A stretch of DNA of 64,000 nt from Actinomadura atramentaria DSM 43919 (GCF_000381885.1 NZ_KB907223.1:1-64000); one strand, 5' to 3'. Shown: positions 1-8,454, counted from the first letter of the stretch. Numbers and translations: made by a program. Notes: generated by a model not told the origin, from the sequence alone.

Positions 1-32
1 GCTTCGGTGCTTCGGAGGGGTTGGGGTTGGTC

Positions 33-150
33 GTTCGGTGGTTTTGGCGAGAGGGAAACACCCGGTCCCATTCCGAACCCGGAAGTTAAGCCTTTCAGCG
101 CCGATGGTACTGCATGGGGGACTGTGTGGGAGAGTAGGACACCGCCGGAC
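33..150 (+). rRNA. rrf: 5S ribosomal RNA
   Basis: About 118 nt. It contains the conserved 5S loop A/B core (CCCGGTCCCATTCCGAACCC, then GGAAGTTAAGCC) and the 3' part GGGAGAGTAGGACACCGCC. The 5' and 3' ends pair (GTTCGGTGG... with ...CCGCCGGAC), which sets the approximate boundaries. The 32 bases before it would be the 23S-5S spacer, so the rest of the rRNA operon lies to the left of the window. Two terminator hairpins follow directly, as expected for the end of an rrn operon. Confidence 0.95.
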
Positions 151-162
151 TCATCTTGGGAA

Positions 163-201
163 CAGGCCCCGCCGCAAGGCGGGGCCTGCTCTGTTTTATT
201 T
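163..201 (+). terminator. rrn operon terminator 1
   Basis: Perfect 11-bp stem (163-173 with 178-188), GCAA tetraloop, followed by a T-rich tract (TTTTATTT from 194). It lies 12 bases after the 5S rRNA. Confidence 0.9.
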
Positions 202-212
202 GTTTTCTTTTG

Positions 213-239
213 AGCCCCGCCGTCAGGCGGGGCTTTTTT
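213..239 (+). terminator. rrn operon terminator 2
   Basis: Perfect 9-bp stem AGCCCCGCC/GGCGGGGCT (213-221 with 226-234), loop GTCA, then six Ts. A second, tandem intrinsic terminator behind the 5S rRNA, which would strengthen termination of the heavily transcribed rRNA operon. Confidence 0.9.
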
Positions 240-352
240 GTTTCGGTGCCCTGGTTGGGTTTGTGGAGCGCCTGCGCGGAGGGGTGCCCTAACGTCGTTC
301 GGCAGGAAGTGCGGCGGGCCGGGCTCGGCGCGGGACGGACGGAGGTTCGGGG

Positions 353-898
353 ATGGGCGACGGCGGTGTCATCAGAAGGCTCGGGAGTTCGGTCGTCTAC
401 GAGAACGCTTGGATGACCGTCACCGAGGACCGGATCGAGCGGCCGGACGGGTCGCAGGGCGTGTACGGGGTCGTCCACAAGCCGGACTTCGCGGTGGTCG
501 TCCCGGCCGAAAACGGCGGGTTCCACATGGTCGAGGAGTTCCGGTACCCGATCGGGCGGCGGACGTGGAGTTTCCCGCAGGGCACGATGCCCGGCAAGGA
601 GAAGGCCGAGCCGGCGGAGCTGGCGCGGCTCGAGCTCGCGCAGGAGACCGGGCTGCGCGCCGGAACGCTGCGGCACCTCGGATTTCTGCACTGCGCGCAC
701 GGCACGAGCGGTCAGGGGTTCGACGCGTTCCTGGCGACGGATCTCGTCCAGGGCGAGCACGACCGGGAGGCTGAGGAACAGGACATGCGGCAGGCGTGGT
801 TCTCCCGCGACGCGTTCGCCGCGATGGTCGAGGACGGTCTGGTCACCGACGACTCCACCATCGCGGCTTACGCGCTGCTGCTGATGAAGGGCCTGTGA
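353..898 (+). CDS. Nudix hydrolase, ADP-ribose-pyrophosphatase-like
   Basis: 181 aa with the fold pattern of ADP-ribose/nucleoside-diphosphate-sugar Nudix hydrolases: an N-terminal strand region (VYENAWMTVTEDRIERPDG), a central EEFRYPIG...WSFPQG segment, and a Nudix-box-like helix at about residues 77-101 containing G77, E83, E94, E98, G100 and L101. The box departs from the consensus GX5EX7REUXEEXGU: the RE position reads LE, the EE position reads QE, and the spacing is two residues longer, so substrate and activity are uncertain. ATG at 353 is preceded by GGAGG at 341-345. It is followed 48 bp later by the murA paralogue on the same strand and may share its transcript. Confidence 0.8.
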   Translation: MGDGGVIRRLGSSVVYENAWMTVTEDRIERPDGSQGVYGVVHKPDFAVVVPAENGGFHMVEEFRYPIGRRTWSFPQGTMPGKEKAEPAELARLELAQETGLRAGTLRHLGFLHCAHGTSGQGFDAFLATDLVQGEHDREAEEQDMRQAWFSRDAFAAMVEDGLVTDDSTIAAYALLLMKGL

Positions 899-946
899 GG
901 GCGCGAGCGGTTGGTGTCGTCCGGCCCGGCCCGTAGGCTTGACCGG

Positions 947-2248
947 GTGACCGACAAGCTGTGGGAGATCGAGCCGTCCGGACCGCTGCGCGGAGACGTC
1001 ACCGTGCGGGGGGCGAAGAACGCCGTCAGCAAGCACATGGTGGCCGCGATGCTCGGGACGGAGCCGAGCACCCTGCGCAACACCCCCGACGTGGGAGAGG
1101 TCGGCATCACCGGTGCGATGCTGGAGCACCTCGGGACCGCCGTGGAGCGTTCCGGGGACGAGATCACGCTCGTGCCCGGCGAGGTCGCGGACCCGCACGT
1201 CCCGAAGGCGTTCACCGGCCTGAACCGCATCCCGATCCTGATGCTCGGCCCGCTGCTGCACCGGGCCGGGGAGGCGTTCGTCCCGCTGGTCGGCGGCGAC
1301 CCGATCGGCCGCCGTCCCGTCGACTTCCACGTGGAGGCGCTGCGCGCGTTCGGCGCGGAGGTGACGCTCGCGGCGGACGGCATCCACGCCCGCGCGAACC
1401 GGCTCGTCGGCACCCGGATCGACCTGCCGTACCCGAGCGTCGGCGCGACGGAGACGGTGCTGCTCGCGGCCGTCCTCGCGGAGGGCAAGACGGTCATCCG
1501 CAACGCGGCGACCGAGCCGGAGATCACCGAGCTGGCGCTGTTCCTGCAGCGGATGGGCGCGCGGATCTCGTTCAGCCCGGACCGGCGCATCGTCATCGAG
1601 GGCGTCGAGCGGCTGGGCGGCGCGCAGACGCGGCTCGGCGGCGACCGCATCGAGGCGTTCTCCTACCTGGTGGCGGGGCTGGTGACGGGCGGGGAGGTGC
1701 GCGTCCACGGGTGCCCGCAGGACCGGCTCGTCACGGCGATCACGACGCTGGCGCGGATGGGCGCGGAGTTCCAGATCACCGATGACTGGATCATGGCGTC
1801 CGCGCCGGGCGGGCTGCGGCCCGCGGCCGTCCAGACCGACACCCATCCCGGGTTCGCGACGGACTGGCAGACGCCGCTGATGGTGCTGTTCACGCAGGCG
1901 GACGGGATGTCGGTGCTGCACGAGACGGTGTACGAGAACCGGTTGGCGTACGTCCCGGCGCTGCAGAGCATGGGCGCGGAGATCGAGGTGTACGACACGT
2001 GCCTCGGCGGGCCCGCGTGCCGGTACCACGACACGGCGGCGCTGCACTCGGCCGTCGTGCGGGGCGTGTCGAAGCTGCGGGGCGGGGACGTGACGATGCC
2101 GGACATCCGCGCCGGGTTCTCGGCCGTCCTCGCGGCGGCGGTGGCGGAGGGGCCGTCCACGCTGCGCGGCGTCCACCACATCGAGCGGGGCTACCACCGG
2201 CCGGTCGAGCAGTTCCGGGCGCTCGGGCTCAATCTGCGCGCCCGCTGA
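947..2248 (+). CDS. murA: UDP-N-acetylglucosamine 1-carboxyvinyltransferase (MurA family), Cys-to-Asp active site
   Basis: 433 aa from GTG 947, chosen because an upstream in-frame start would add an unconserved extension. MurA transfers enolpyruvate from PEP to UDP-GlcNAc, the first committed step of cytosolic peptidoglycan precursor synthesis. The substrate-binding RGAKN motif (K24, N25) and the active-site loop GGDPIGRRPVD (residues 116-126) are present. In E. coli MurA the loop carries Cys115, the residue alkylated by fosfomycin; here the equivalent is D118, as in mycobacteria and other naturally fosfomycin-resistant bacteria. Actinomycetes often have more than one MurA, and I cannot tell whether this is the main copy or a paralogue. 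Its 3' end overlaps the convergent monooxygenase by 20 bp. Confidence 0.9.
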   Translation: MTDKLWEIEPSGPLRGDVTVRGAKNAVSKHMVAAMLGTEPSTLRNTPDVGEVGITGAMLEHLGTAVERSGDEITLVPGEVADPHVPKAFTGLNRIPILMLGPLLHRAGEAFVPLVGGDPIGRRPVDFHVEALRAFGAEVTLAADGIHARANRLVGTRIDLPYPSVGATETVLLAAVLAEGKTVIRNAATEPEITELALFLQRMGARISFSPDRRIVIEGVERLGGAQTRLGGDRIEAFSYLVAGLVTGGEVRVHGCPQDRLVTAITTLARMGAEFQITDDWIMASAPGGLRPAAVQTDTHPGFATDWQTPLMVLFTQADGMSVLHETVYENRLAYVPALQSMGAEIEVYDTCLGGPACRYHDTAALHSAVVRGVSKLRGGDVTMPDIRAGFSAVLAAAVAEGPSTLRGVHHIERGYHRPVEQFRALGLNLRAR

Positions 2249-3395
2249 CCGCCGCGAGGCGGGGTTCCTCGCGCTCGTACAGCCACGCGGTCGCGCACGC
2301 GTGGAAGCGGCGGAACACCAGCGGCATGACGATGTCGCGGACGCGGGCGGCGACGGGTCCGGCGACCTTCGAGTCGCGGTTCCGGCGCGCCAGGTTGAGC
2401 AGGTCGGCGGTGCGGGCGCGGCGGTCGGCCTCGTAGGCGGCGAGCGCGGCCGGGACGTCGGCCGCCGCCAGGAGGGCGCGGCCGAGGGCGGCGGCGTCCT
2501 CGACGGCCATCGACGCGCCCTGGCCCGCGCCGACCGGGTGCATGGCGTCGCCCGCCAGGACGATCCGGTCGGTGCGCCAGACGCGCACGGGTTCCATGAC
2601 GTGGTGGAGCGTCGGGCGGTGCGTTTCCGTCGCCGCCGCGAGGACGGCTGAGGGCATCGGCTCGCGGCGGTAGAGATCCGCGAGCGCGGCCGGGTCGACG
2701 GCCGCGAGGTCGGGCGGCTCCGGGGCCGCGACCTGCGCGGCCCACCACACCGGCCCGTCCGGGCGGCCGATCGCGGCGAACGCGCCGGCCCGGCAGAACA
2801 CCATGTTGAACGTGCCGGGGTCCACGCCCGCGACGGGGCCGGCGGTCTCGCCCGCCACCGAGTAGAGGCCCGCGTACGCGGGTTCGGGTGCGGCCGGGTC
2901 GAGCAGGCGGCGGGTCCGCGACCAGATGCCGTCCGCGCCGACGAGCAGGTCGGCGTCGTCGGCGGACCCGTCGGAGAACTCGGCGCGGACGCCGGTCCCG
3001 TCCGGCGTCGCATCGGTCAGCCGCGCGCCGGTGACGATCCGCGCGCCAGCCCGGACGGCCTCGGCGCGCAGCGCGGCGACGAGCCGTCCGCGTTCCAGGC
3101 TGACGCTCTCCATCGGCTCGTCCGCGGGCCGCCCGCGCGGGACGTCGCCGAGCAGCCGTCCGCCGCCCGACCACATCCGCTGCCGGGGGATCGGGAAGCC
3201 CGCGGCGCGCACGGCGTCGAGGCAGCCGAGCGCGTCGAGGGCGCGCAGTCCGTTGACGGCGAGGCTGAGGAACGAGCCGACCGGCCCGGCCGGGTCCTCG
3301 TACGCCTCGTGGACGGTCACGTCCGCGCCCGCGCGCCGCAGCGCCACCGCCGTCGCCGCCCCCGCGACCCCGCCGCCCGCAACGATCACCCGCAT
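2229..3395 (-). CDS. FAD-dependent monooxygenase
   Basis: 388 aa, class A flavoprotein monooxygenase. An N-terminal Rossmann dinucleotide motif (VAGGGVAGAATAVALRRAG), a middle DG motif (LLVGADGIWSRTRRLL) and a C-terminal FAD-ribityl GD motif (LAGDAMHPVGAGQGASMAVED) occur in the usual order. These enzymes hydroxylate aromatic or related small substrates using NAD(P)H and O2; the substrate here is unknown. It is divergent from a TetR regulator, and the 99-bp gap to that gene's start contains two palindromes, so repression by the TetR protein with relief by the substrate is likely (inference). The final 20 bp overlap the convergent murA end. Confidence 0.88.
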   Translation of the reverse strand: MRVIVAGGGVAGAATAVALRRAGADVTVHEAYEDPAGPVGSFLSLAVNGLRALDALGCLDAVRAAGFPIPRQRMWSGGGRLLGDVPRGRPADEPMESVSLERGRLVAALRAEAVRAGARIVTGARLTDATPDGTGVRAEFSDGSADDADLLVGADGIWSRTRRLLDPAAPEPAYAGLYSVAGETAGPVAGVDPGTFNMVFCRAGAFAAIGRPDGPVWWAAQVAAPEPPDLAAVDPAALADLYRREPMPSAVLAAATETHRPTLHHVMEPVRVWRTDRIVLAGDAMHPVGAGQGASMAVEDAAALGRALLAAADVPAALAAYEADRRARTADLLNLARRNRDSKVAGPVAARVRDIVMPLVFRRFHACATAWLYEREEPRLAAVSGRAD

Positions 3396-3406
3396 GGCCG
3401 TCTCCT

Positions 3407-3450
3407 TGAATCTTGATTCACTGAATGTTCATTCGGCGAATGAAAGTTCA
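3407..3450. promoter_or_regulatory. Paired palindromes, probable TetR operators
   Basis: Two inverted repeats lie between the divergent monooxygenase and TetR genes. The first is TGAATC-TT-GATTCA at 3407-3420 (perfect 6+6). The second is TTCATTCG-G-CGAATGAA at 3428-3444 (perfect 8+8), which extends imperfectly to a TGAA...TTCA element at 3422-3450. The region is strikingly AT-rich for this genome. Position and symmetry fit binding sites of the adjacent TetR protein; this is inference. Confidence 0.7.
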
Positions 3451-3494
3451 GTATCATGGCGGGGCACGGCACCGTCAAGCCGAGAAGGAGACCC

Positions 3495-4130
3495 GTGGGC
3501 GTACGGCAGGCCAGGGCGGCCGAGACGCGCGCGGCGCTGAAGGACGCCGCCCGCGCGCTCTTCATGGAGCGCGGCTACCTCAACACCAAGATCACCGACA
3601 TCACGGCGGCGGCGGGCCGCGCGACCGGGTCCTTCTACGACCACTTCGCGAGCAAGGACGAGCTGCTGGCGGACCTCATGGCCGACATGGAGTCGCAGGC
3701 GGACGCGGAGATCGGCGCGGGCGGCCACCCGCCCGACCACGACCTGACCGATCGCGGCCAGCTCCGCGACCACGTCCGCGTCGCGTGGGCGGTGTACCGG
3801 GACAACCTGCCCGTCGTCGTCGCGCGGATGCAGCGGATGCTGGCCGGGGAGCCCGGTGCGGGACTGCTGTGGAAGAGCCTCGCGACGGAGACCGGCGTCT
3901 ACCGCGACCATCTGGAGTATCTGCGCGAGCGCGGGCACCGGCTGCCCGGTGATCCGGCGCTGCTCGCCCCCGCGATGGGCGCGCTGATCAGCATGTTCGG
4001 GTACGCGGTGCTGACCGCGGGCGAGCACGGGCCGGACGCGGGCGAGGACGAGATCATCGACACCCTCACCGACCTGTTCCTGCACGGGCTCGCCGGACCG
4101 CCCGCCGAATCCGGTATGTATGGGGGGTGA
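3495..4130 (+). CDS. TetR family transcriptional regulator
   Basis: 211 aa from GTG 3495, preferred because AAGGAG (3485-3490) lies just upstream; an in-frame ATG at 3456 has no ribosome-binding site and sits close to the operator palindrome. The N-terminal helix-turn-helix is typical (ALKDAARALFMERGYLNTKI, then ITAAAGRATGSFYDHFASKD). The C-terminal ligand-binding half has no recognisable subfamily. It is divergent from the monooxygenase it probably represses. Its stop codon overlaps the GTG start of the following GntR gene (GTGA), so the two regulators are translationally coupled. Confidence 0.88.
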   Translation: MGVRQARAAETRAALKDAARALFMERGYLNTKITDITAAAGRATGSFYDHFASKDELLADLMADMESQADAEIGAGGHPPDHDLTDRGQLRDHVRVAWAVYRDNLPVVVARMQRMLAGEPGAGLLWKSLATETGVYRDHLEYLRERGHRLPGDPALLAPAMGALISMFGYAVLTAGEHGPDAGEDEIIDTLTDLFLHGLAGPPAESGMYGG

Positions 4131-4879
4131 TCGATCCCGCGGGCCCCCAGCCCAAGTACCTTCAGCTCCGGGCGATCCTGCTGGAGCTGATCGAGCAGGA
4201 GCGCCTGCCGGTCAACTCGCCGGTCCCGTCCGAGCGCGAGCTGTGCCGCCGGTTCGGGGTGTCGCGGATGACCGTCCGCCAGGCCGTGGACCAGCTCGTC
4301 GCGGAGGACCGGCTGCGCCGCATCCCCGGCAAGGGGACGTTCGTCGCGCGGCCCAAGGTGCAGATGCCGAAGGAGCTGGTGTCGTTCACCGAGGACATGC
4401 GGGCGCGCGGGCTGCGGCCCGCCGCGAAGGTCCTCGGCGCGCGGACCGTCGCCGCCGACGCGCGGCTCGCGCGGCTGTTCGGGGTGGACGCGGGCGCGCC
4501 CGTCCACCAGATCGAGCGGCTGCGGCTCGCCGACGACGAGCCGATGGCCGTCGAGCGGTCCTGCATCCTCGCGGCGCTCGCGCCGGGCCTGCTGGAGCGC
4601 GGGGTGTCCGACCGGTCCCTGTTCGCGGTGCTCGAAGAGGACCACGGCATCGTCCTGGACCGGGGCGAGCAGACGATCGAGGCCGGGCCCGCCGACGACG
4701 ACGAGGCCGCGCTGCTCGGCGTCCCGCCCGGCAGCGCCGTGTTCTTCCTGCTGCAGCGCACGTTCAGCCGGGACGTGTGCGTCGAGGTCGCGACGGCCAC
4801 TTACCGCGCGGACCGGTACCGCATCCATCTCGGGCTCGAACCGCGAGGTCAGGGGCCCGGGGACTGGCGTTCGCGCTGA
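4127..4879 (+). CDS. GntR family regulator, HutC/DasR type (UTRA domain)
   Basis: 250 aa. It has an N-terminal winged helix of the GntR family (PKYLQLRAILLELIEQ; VPSERELCRRFGVSRMTVRQ; RRIPGKGTFVARPKV) followed by a UTRA effector-binding domain from about residue 85 (SFTEDMRARGLRPAAKVLG... to the C-terminus). The sequence style is close to actinomycete DasR/HutC regulators, which sense phosphosugars or small metabolites. No sugar genes adjoin it, so its target is unclear; the adjacent flavin monooxygenase 61 bp downstream is a candidate. The GTG start overlaps the TetR stop codon by four bases. Confidence 0.88.
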   Translation: MIDPAGPQPKYLQLRAILLELIEQERLPVNSPVPSERELCRRFGVSRMTVRQAVDQLVAEDRLRRIPGKGTFVARPKVQMPKELVSFTEDMRARGLRPAAKVLGARTVAADARLARLFGVDAGAPVHQIERLRLADDEPMAVERSCILAALAPGLLERGVSDRSLFAVLEEDHGIVLDRGEQTIEAGPADDDEAALLGVPPGSAVFFLLQRTFSRDVCVEVATATYRADRYRIHLGLEPRGQGPGDWRSR

Positions 4880-4940
4880 CCGGCGTTCGCCGCGCCCGCC
4901 GCCGGGCATGACGTCCCTCGACCGACGAGGAGGGGTGCGC

Positions 4941-6413
4941 ATGACGGACGTGCTGATCGCGGGCGCGGGGCCCACCGGGCTGCTGCTGGCGGGCGACCTG
5001 GCCCGCGCGGGCGTCGCGGTGACGGTGCTGGAGCGGCGGGCGGAGACGTCCAACCTGACCCGGGCGTTCGCCGTCCACGCGCGCACGCTGGAACTGCTCG
5101 ACATGCGCGGCGCGGCCGACGAGCTGCTGCGCACCGGCACGAGGGTCGCGGGGCTGCGGCTGTTCGGGCGGACGGCCGTGGACCTGTCCCGGCTGCCGGG
5201 CCGGTACCCGTTCGTCCTGGTGACGCCGCAGTACGAGACGGAGCGGGTGCTGCGGGACCGGGCGCTGGCGGCGGGCGCGCGGATCGAGACCGGCGTCGAG
5301 GTCACCGGGCTGCGGCAGGACGCCGACGAGGTCGTGCTGCACGTGCGCGACGACGGCGGCACGGGTGTGCGGCGCGCGGCGTACGCGGTCGGCGCGGACG
5401 GGGTCCGCAGCGCGGTCCGGTCCGCGCTGGGACTGCCGTTCCCGGGCCGGTCGGCGGTGCGTTCGGTGATGCTCGCGGACGTCCGGCTGCGCGACGCGCC
5501 CGAGGACGTCCTGACGTTCGGCTCGACCGGGGACGCGTTCGCGTTCATCGCGCCCTTCGGCGACGGCTGGTACCGCGTCATCGCGTGGAACCGCGCCCGG
5601 CAGCTCCCGGACTCCGAGCCGGTGGACGTCGCCGAGCTGCGCGAGACCGTCCGCGCCGCGCACGGCACGGACCACGGGATCGGCGAGCCGCGCTGGACGT
5701 CCCGGTTCCACAGCGACGAGCGGCAGGTGCCCCGGTACCGCGTCGGGCGGGTGCTGCTCGCGGGCGACGCGGCGCACGTCCACTCTCCGGCGGGCGGGCA
5801 GGGGATGAACGTCGGCCTCGGGGACGCGGCGAACCTCGGCTGGCGGCTCGCGGCGGTGCTGCGCGGCGGCGTCCCGGACACGCTGCTGGACGGGTACCAC
5901 GCCGAGCGGCATCCGGTGGGGCGGGCGGTGCTGCGGGGGAGCGGGGCGCTGCTGCGCGGCGCGCTGCTCCGGCCGGCGCCGCTGCGGGCCGCGCGGGACG
6001 TGCTGCTGCGGGCCGTCGCGGCGGCGCCGCCGGTCGGGGACCGGGTCGCGCGGGCGGTGTCCGGAATCGGCGTCGACTACCCCGCGCCGCGGGACGCGCA
6101 TCCGCTCACGGGCCGCCGCGCGCCGGACGTGCCCCTGACGGGCGGCACGCGGCTGTTCGAGGCGCTGCGGGACGGCCGGTTCGTCCTGGCGGCGCCCGAA
6201 GCGAACCCGGTTCTGGCGGCGCTGGTCGAACGCGACTTCGCGGACCGCGTCCGCCACGCGGTGGCGGACGGCCGGACGCGGACGACGGTCCTCGTCCGGC
6301 CGGACGGCCACATCGCCTGGGCCGCCGACGATCCCGCGCCCGCCACGGCGCACGACGCGCTCGCCGCGTGGACGGGCGCGGACCACCCCGCGCCCGCCCG
6401 GGGCGCGGGGTGA
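4941..6413 (+). CDS. FAD-dependent aromatic-ring hydroxylase with C-terminal thioredoxin-like domain
   Basis: 490 aa from ATG 4941, which follows a strong GAGGAGG. Class A flavoprotein monooxygenase of the PheA/TfdB/polyketide hydroxylase type: a GxGxxG motif at the N-terminus (VLIAGAGPTGLLLAGDLARA), a middle DG motif (YAVGADGVRSAVRSALG), a GD motif (LLAGDAAHVHSPAGGQGMNV) and, after about residue 400, a degenerate thioredoxin-like C-terminal domain (TGRRAPDVPL...VLVRPDGHIAWAADD). Such enzymes hydroxylate phenols or polyketide-like aromatics with NAD(P)H; no substrate is evident from context. It lies downstream of the TetR and GntR genes on the same strand. Confidence 0.88.
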   Translation: MTDVLIAGAGPTGLLLAGDLARAGVAVTVLERRAETSNLTRAFAVHARTLELLDMRGAADELLRTGTRVAGLRLFGRTAVDLSRLPGRYPFVLVTPQYETERVLRDRALAAGARIETGVEVTGLRQDADEVVLHVRDDGGTGVRRAAYAVGADGVRSAVRSALGLPFPGRSAVRSVMLADVRLRDAPEDVLTFGSTGDAFAFIAPFGDGWYRVIAWNRARQLPDSEPVDVAELRETVRAAHGTDHGIGEPRWTSRFHSDERQVPRYRVGRVLLAGDAAHVHSPAGGQGMNVGLGDAANLGWRLAAVLRGGVPDTLLDGYHAERHPVGRAVLRGSGALLRGALLRPAPLRAARDVLLRAVAAAPPVGDRVARAVSGIGVDYPAPRDAHPLTGRRAPDVPLTGGTRLFEALRDGRFVLAAPEANPVLAALVERDFADRVRHAVADGRTRTTVLVRPDGHIAWAADDPAPATAHDALAAWTGADHPAPARGAG

Positions 6414-6420
6414 CGCGCGC

Positions 6421-6840
6421 TCAGAACCGCTCTTCCCTGCCGTACCCGAGTTCCTCGGCGACGTCCGCCAGGTTCTCGTAGGGCCGGTCGGGCAGGTCCC
6501 GCAGGAACTCCGCCGCCTCGTCGGACTCCCCGGCGCGCAGGTGCGCCGCGAGGTCGTCGGGGCGGGCGGGGTAGCGGACGCCCGTCAGCATCCGGGCGAG
6601 GGCGCTGCGGCCGTCCACGTCGCCGGCGGTCATGCCGGGCGGGGAGCCGCGCAGCGGGTCGCGGGGCTGCATGGGGTCAGGGCGCTCGCCGGGGTGCCAC
6701 ACCGGGTCGTCGGAGACGGGTTCGGTCTCCTTCCACTCCTCGGCGTGCGTCGAGTGCCCGCCGTTGACCATGCCGCGGGTCTCGCGCTCCAGCTCGTCGT
6801 CGAGGTGCGGACCGTGCTTGCCGGTCTGCTGCTCGGTCAT
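6421..6840 (-). CDS. DUF2795-like small acidic protein
   Basis: 139 aa, hydrophilic and rich in Glu/Asp. The C-terminal about 50 residues (YPARPDDLAAHLRAGESDEA, then LRDLPDRPYENLADVAEELG) match the pattern of DUF2795 proteins common in actinobacteria, whose function is unknown. The N-terminal half is low-complexity and Pro/Glu-rich. The ATG is preceded by GGAAGGGAGG. It lies just downstream of the P450 start-to-stop unit boundary, with 55 bp separating it from the 3' end of the P450 gene on the same strand, so the two could be co-transcribed. Confidence 0.75.
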   Translation of the reverse strand: MTEQQTGKHGPHLDDELERETRGMVNGGHSTHAEEWKETEPVSDDPVWHPGERPDPMQPRDPLRGSPPGMTAGDVDGRSALARMLTGVRYPARPDDLAAHLRAGESDEAAEFLRDLPDRPYENLADVAEELGYGREERF

Positions 6841-6895
6841 GGGGTCCTCCCTTCCCTCGAAGCGCGCTCCTGCCCGGTTCGGGGCGGGTGAACCC

Positions 6896-8302
6896 TCAGT
6901 CCGGTTCGCCGGGTTCGGTGTCCCTGGGGGAGCGGCCGCGGCGGGGGATGCGCAGCAGGCGGCGGGCGGCGGACCGGTTCGGGCGGCGGGCGGTGTCCGC
7001 CTCGTCCGCCGGTTCGTCGGGGACGGGCTCGGCGGCGGCCTCGTAGGCGACCGGGAGCGCCGCGACCTCCAGCGCCAGCGGCGTCGCGCGCCATTCCAGC
7101 GACTCGGCCGGGACGGCGGCCCGCAGCACCGGGAAGCGGGCCAGGAGCCGTTCGACGGCCAGGACCGTCAGCGCCGTCGCCAGGTCGCGGCCGAGGCAGG
7201 CGTGCGGGCCCGCGCCCCACGCCAGGTGGGCGCGGGAGGTGAACACCGCGTCGGCGGCCAGGCCGCCCGCGAACGCCGGGTCGGCGTGCGCGGCGGCGGG
7301 CGACAGCAGGACGGGATCGCCCGCCGCGAGGCGGTAGCGGCCGAGGCGGACGTCCGAGCGCGGGCACCGGAACGTCAGGTACGGGACGGGCGGTGCGCTC
7401 ATCGCGGCCCGGTTCACCGCCTCCAGCGGCAGGCCCGCCGGGCGGCCGCCGCCGGTCAGCTCCACGACGGTCCCGGTGATGAGGGCGGCGGTGTGGCCGC
7501 CGATCCAGCGGACGGCGAGGGCGCACTCGCGGGCCAGCTCGTCGGCCGTCAGGGTCGGGTCGGCGGCGTGCAGGGCGGCGGGCAGGTCGGGGACGGGCTC
7601 GGCGGCGGGCTCGCCGGAGGCGACGGCCGCGCAGCGGTCCGCGATCAGCGCCGCGACGCGGGCGGAGGCTTCGGCGTCGTCGTCCAGGGAGCGGCCGAGG
7701 TCGGCGACGATGCCGCCGCCCGCGTCGTCCTCCCCCTCGGGCAGGCCGAGCAGCCGCGCCGCCGTCGCGAGCGCGAGCGGCCGCGCGTATCCGGCGGCCA
7801 GGTCGGCGGTGCCCGCGACGCCGTGCGCGGTGACCAGGGCGGTGATCAGCTCGTCCGCGCGGCGGGCGACGTGGCGTTCCAGCGCGCGGGACTCGGCGCG
7901 CTTGCCGTCGCCGAACGCGGTCAGCGCGGCGTTCCACGCGGCGCGGAGCCGGTCGAGGGCGGCGCCGTCGGCGAACGGGACGGCCCCTTCGGCGGCGGCG
8001 GGCGCGGCGGGCCAGTCCGCCGGGACCCGGCCGCCCTCGCGTTCGCGCCAGGCGGCGGGGTCCTTGCTCCAGACGGCGCGCGTGTCGCGCAGCACGTCGA
8101 GCGTCTGGGCGTAGCCGAGGACGAGCCAGACCGGCACGCCGTGGACGTCCACGGGCGCGACGGCCCCGTGGGCGGCCCGCAGCTCCTCGTGGAACGGCGC
8201 GGGCCGCGCCCGGCCGTCGCCGGTGAGCAGCGGCTCGACGGCCAGCCGGGCGAGCGGGGGATGGCCGTGGGCGGGGTCGTTCGGCGGCGTCAGTGGCTCC
8301 AT
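6896..8302 (-). CDS. Cytochrome P450, CYP157-like, without a canonical ExxR motif
   Basis: 468 aa. The haem-thiolate loop WGAGPHACLGRDLA (Cys369) and an I-helix GGHTAA segment (268-273) identify a P450. The N-terminal VPVWLVLGY and the haem-loop HLAWGAGPH resemble CYP157-type enzymes usually found in actinobacterial conservons. The K-helix region reads LEAVNRAAM (E294, R298), so the otherwise near-universal ExxR pair is displaced, as reported for CYP157C1. No conservon partners (histidine kinase, roadblock, GTPase) are nearby. The C-terminal 60 residues are a charged extension rich in Glu/Asp/Arg. Redox partner and substrate are unknown. Confidence 0.85.
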   Translation of the reverse strand: MEPLTPPNDPAHGHPPLARLAVEPLLTGDGRARPAPFHEELRAAHGAVAPVDVHGVPVWLVLGYAQTLDVLRDTRAVWSKDPAAWREREGGRVPADWPAAPAAAEGAVPFADGAALDRLRAAWNAALTAFGDGKRAESRALERHVARRADELITALVTAHGVAGTADLAAGYARPLALATAARLLGLPEGEDDAGGGIVADLGRSLDDDAEASARVAALIADRCAAVASGEPAAEPVPDLPAALHAADPTLTADELARECALAVRWIGGHTAALITGTVVELTGGGRPAGLPLEAVNRAAMSAPPVPYLTFRCPRSDVRLGRYRLAAGDPVLLSPAAAHADPAFAGGLAADAVFTSRAHLAWGAGPHACLGRDLATALTVLAVERLLARFPVLRAAVPAESLEWRATPLALEVAALPVAYEAAAEPVPDEPADEADTARRPNRSAARRLLRIPRRGRSPRDTEPGEPD

Positions 8303-8454
8303 CGGCCCAGACTCTAGAGGACGGCTGCCCGCTCAGTCCCGATACATCAGGAAATGTCTGGTGGGGTGGCGGCGCGCATCCGGTGCGGAGCCGTGCGAGG
8401 CTGGGAACGTCCAGCGGCGCACACCGCGCCACACCGACCCCACCGGAGGACACC

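Noticed and set aside
95..3013. Minus-strand frame of 972 codons across the 5S rRNA, Nudix and MurA genes
   Set aside because: It would run antisense through an rRNA gene and two conserved genes; composition is that of a GC-rich shadow.
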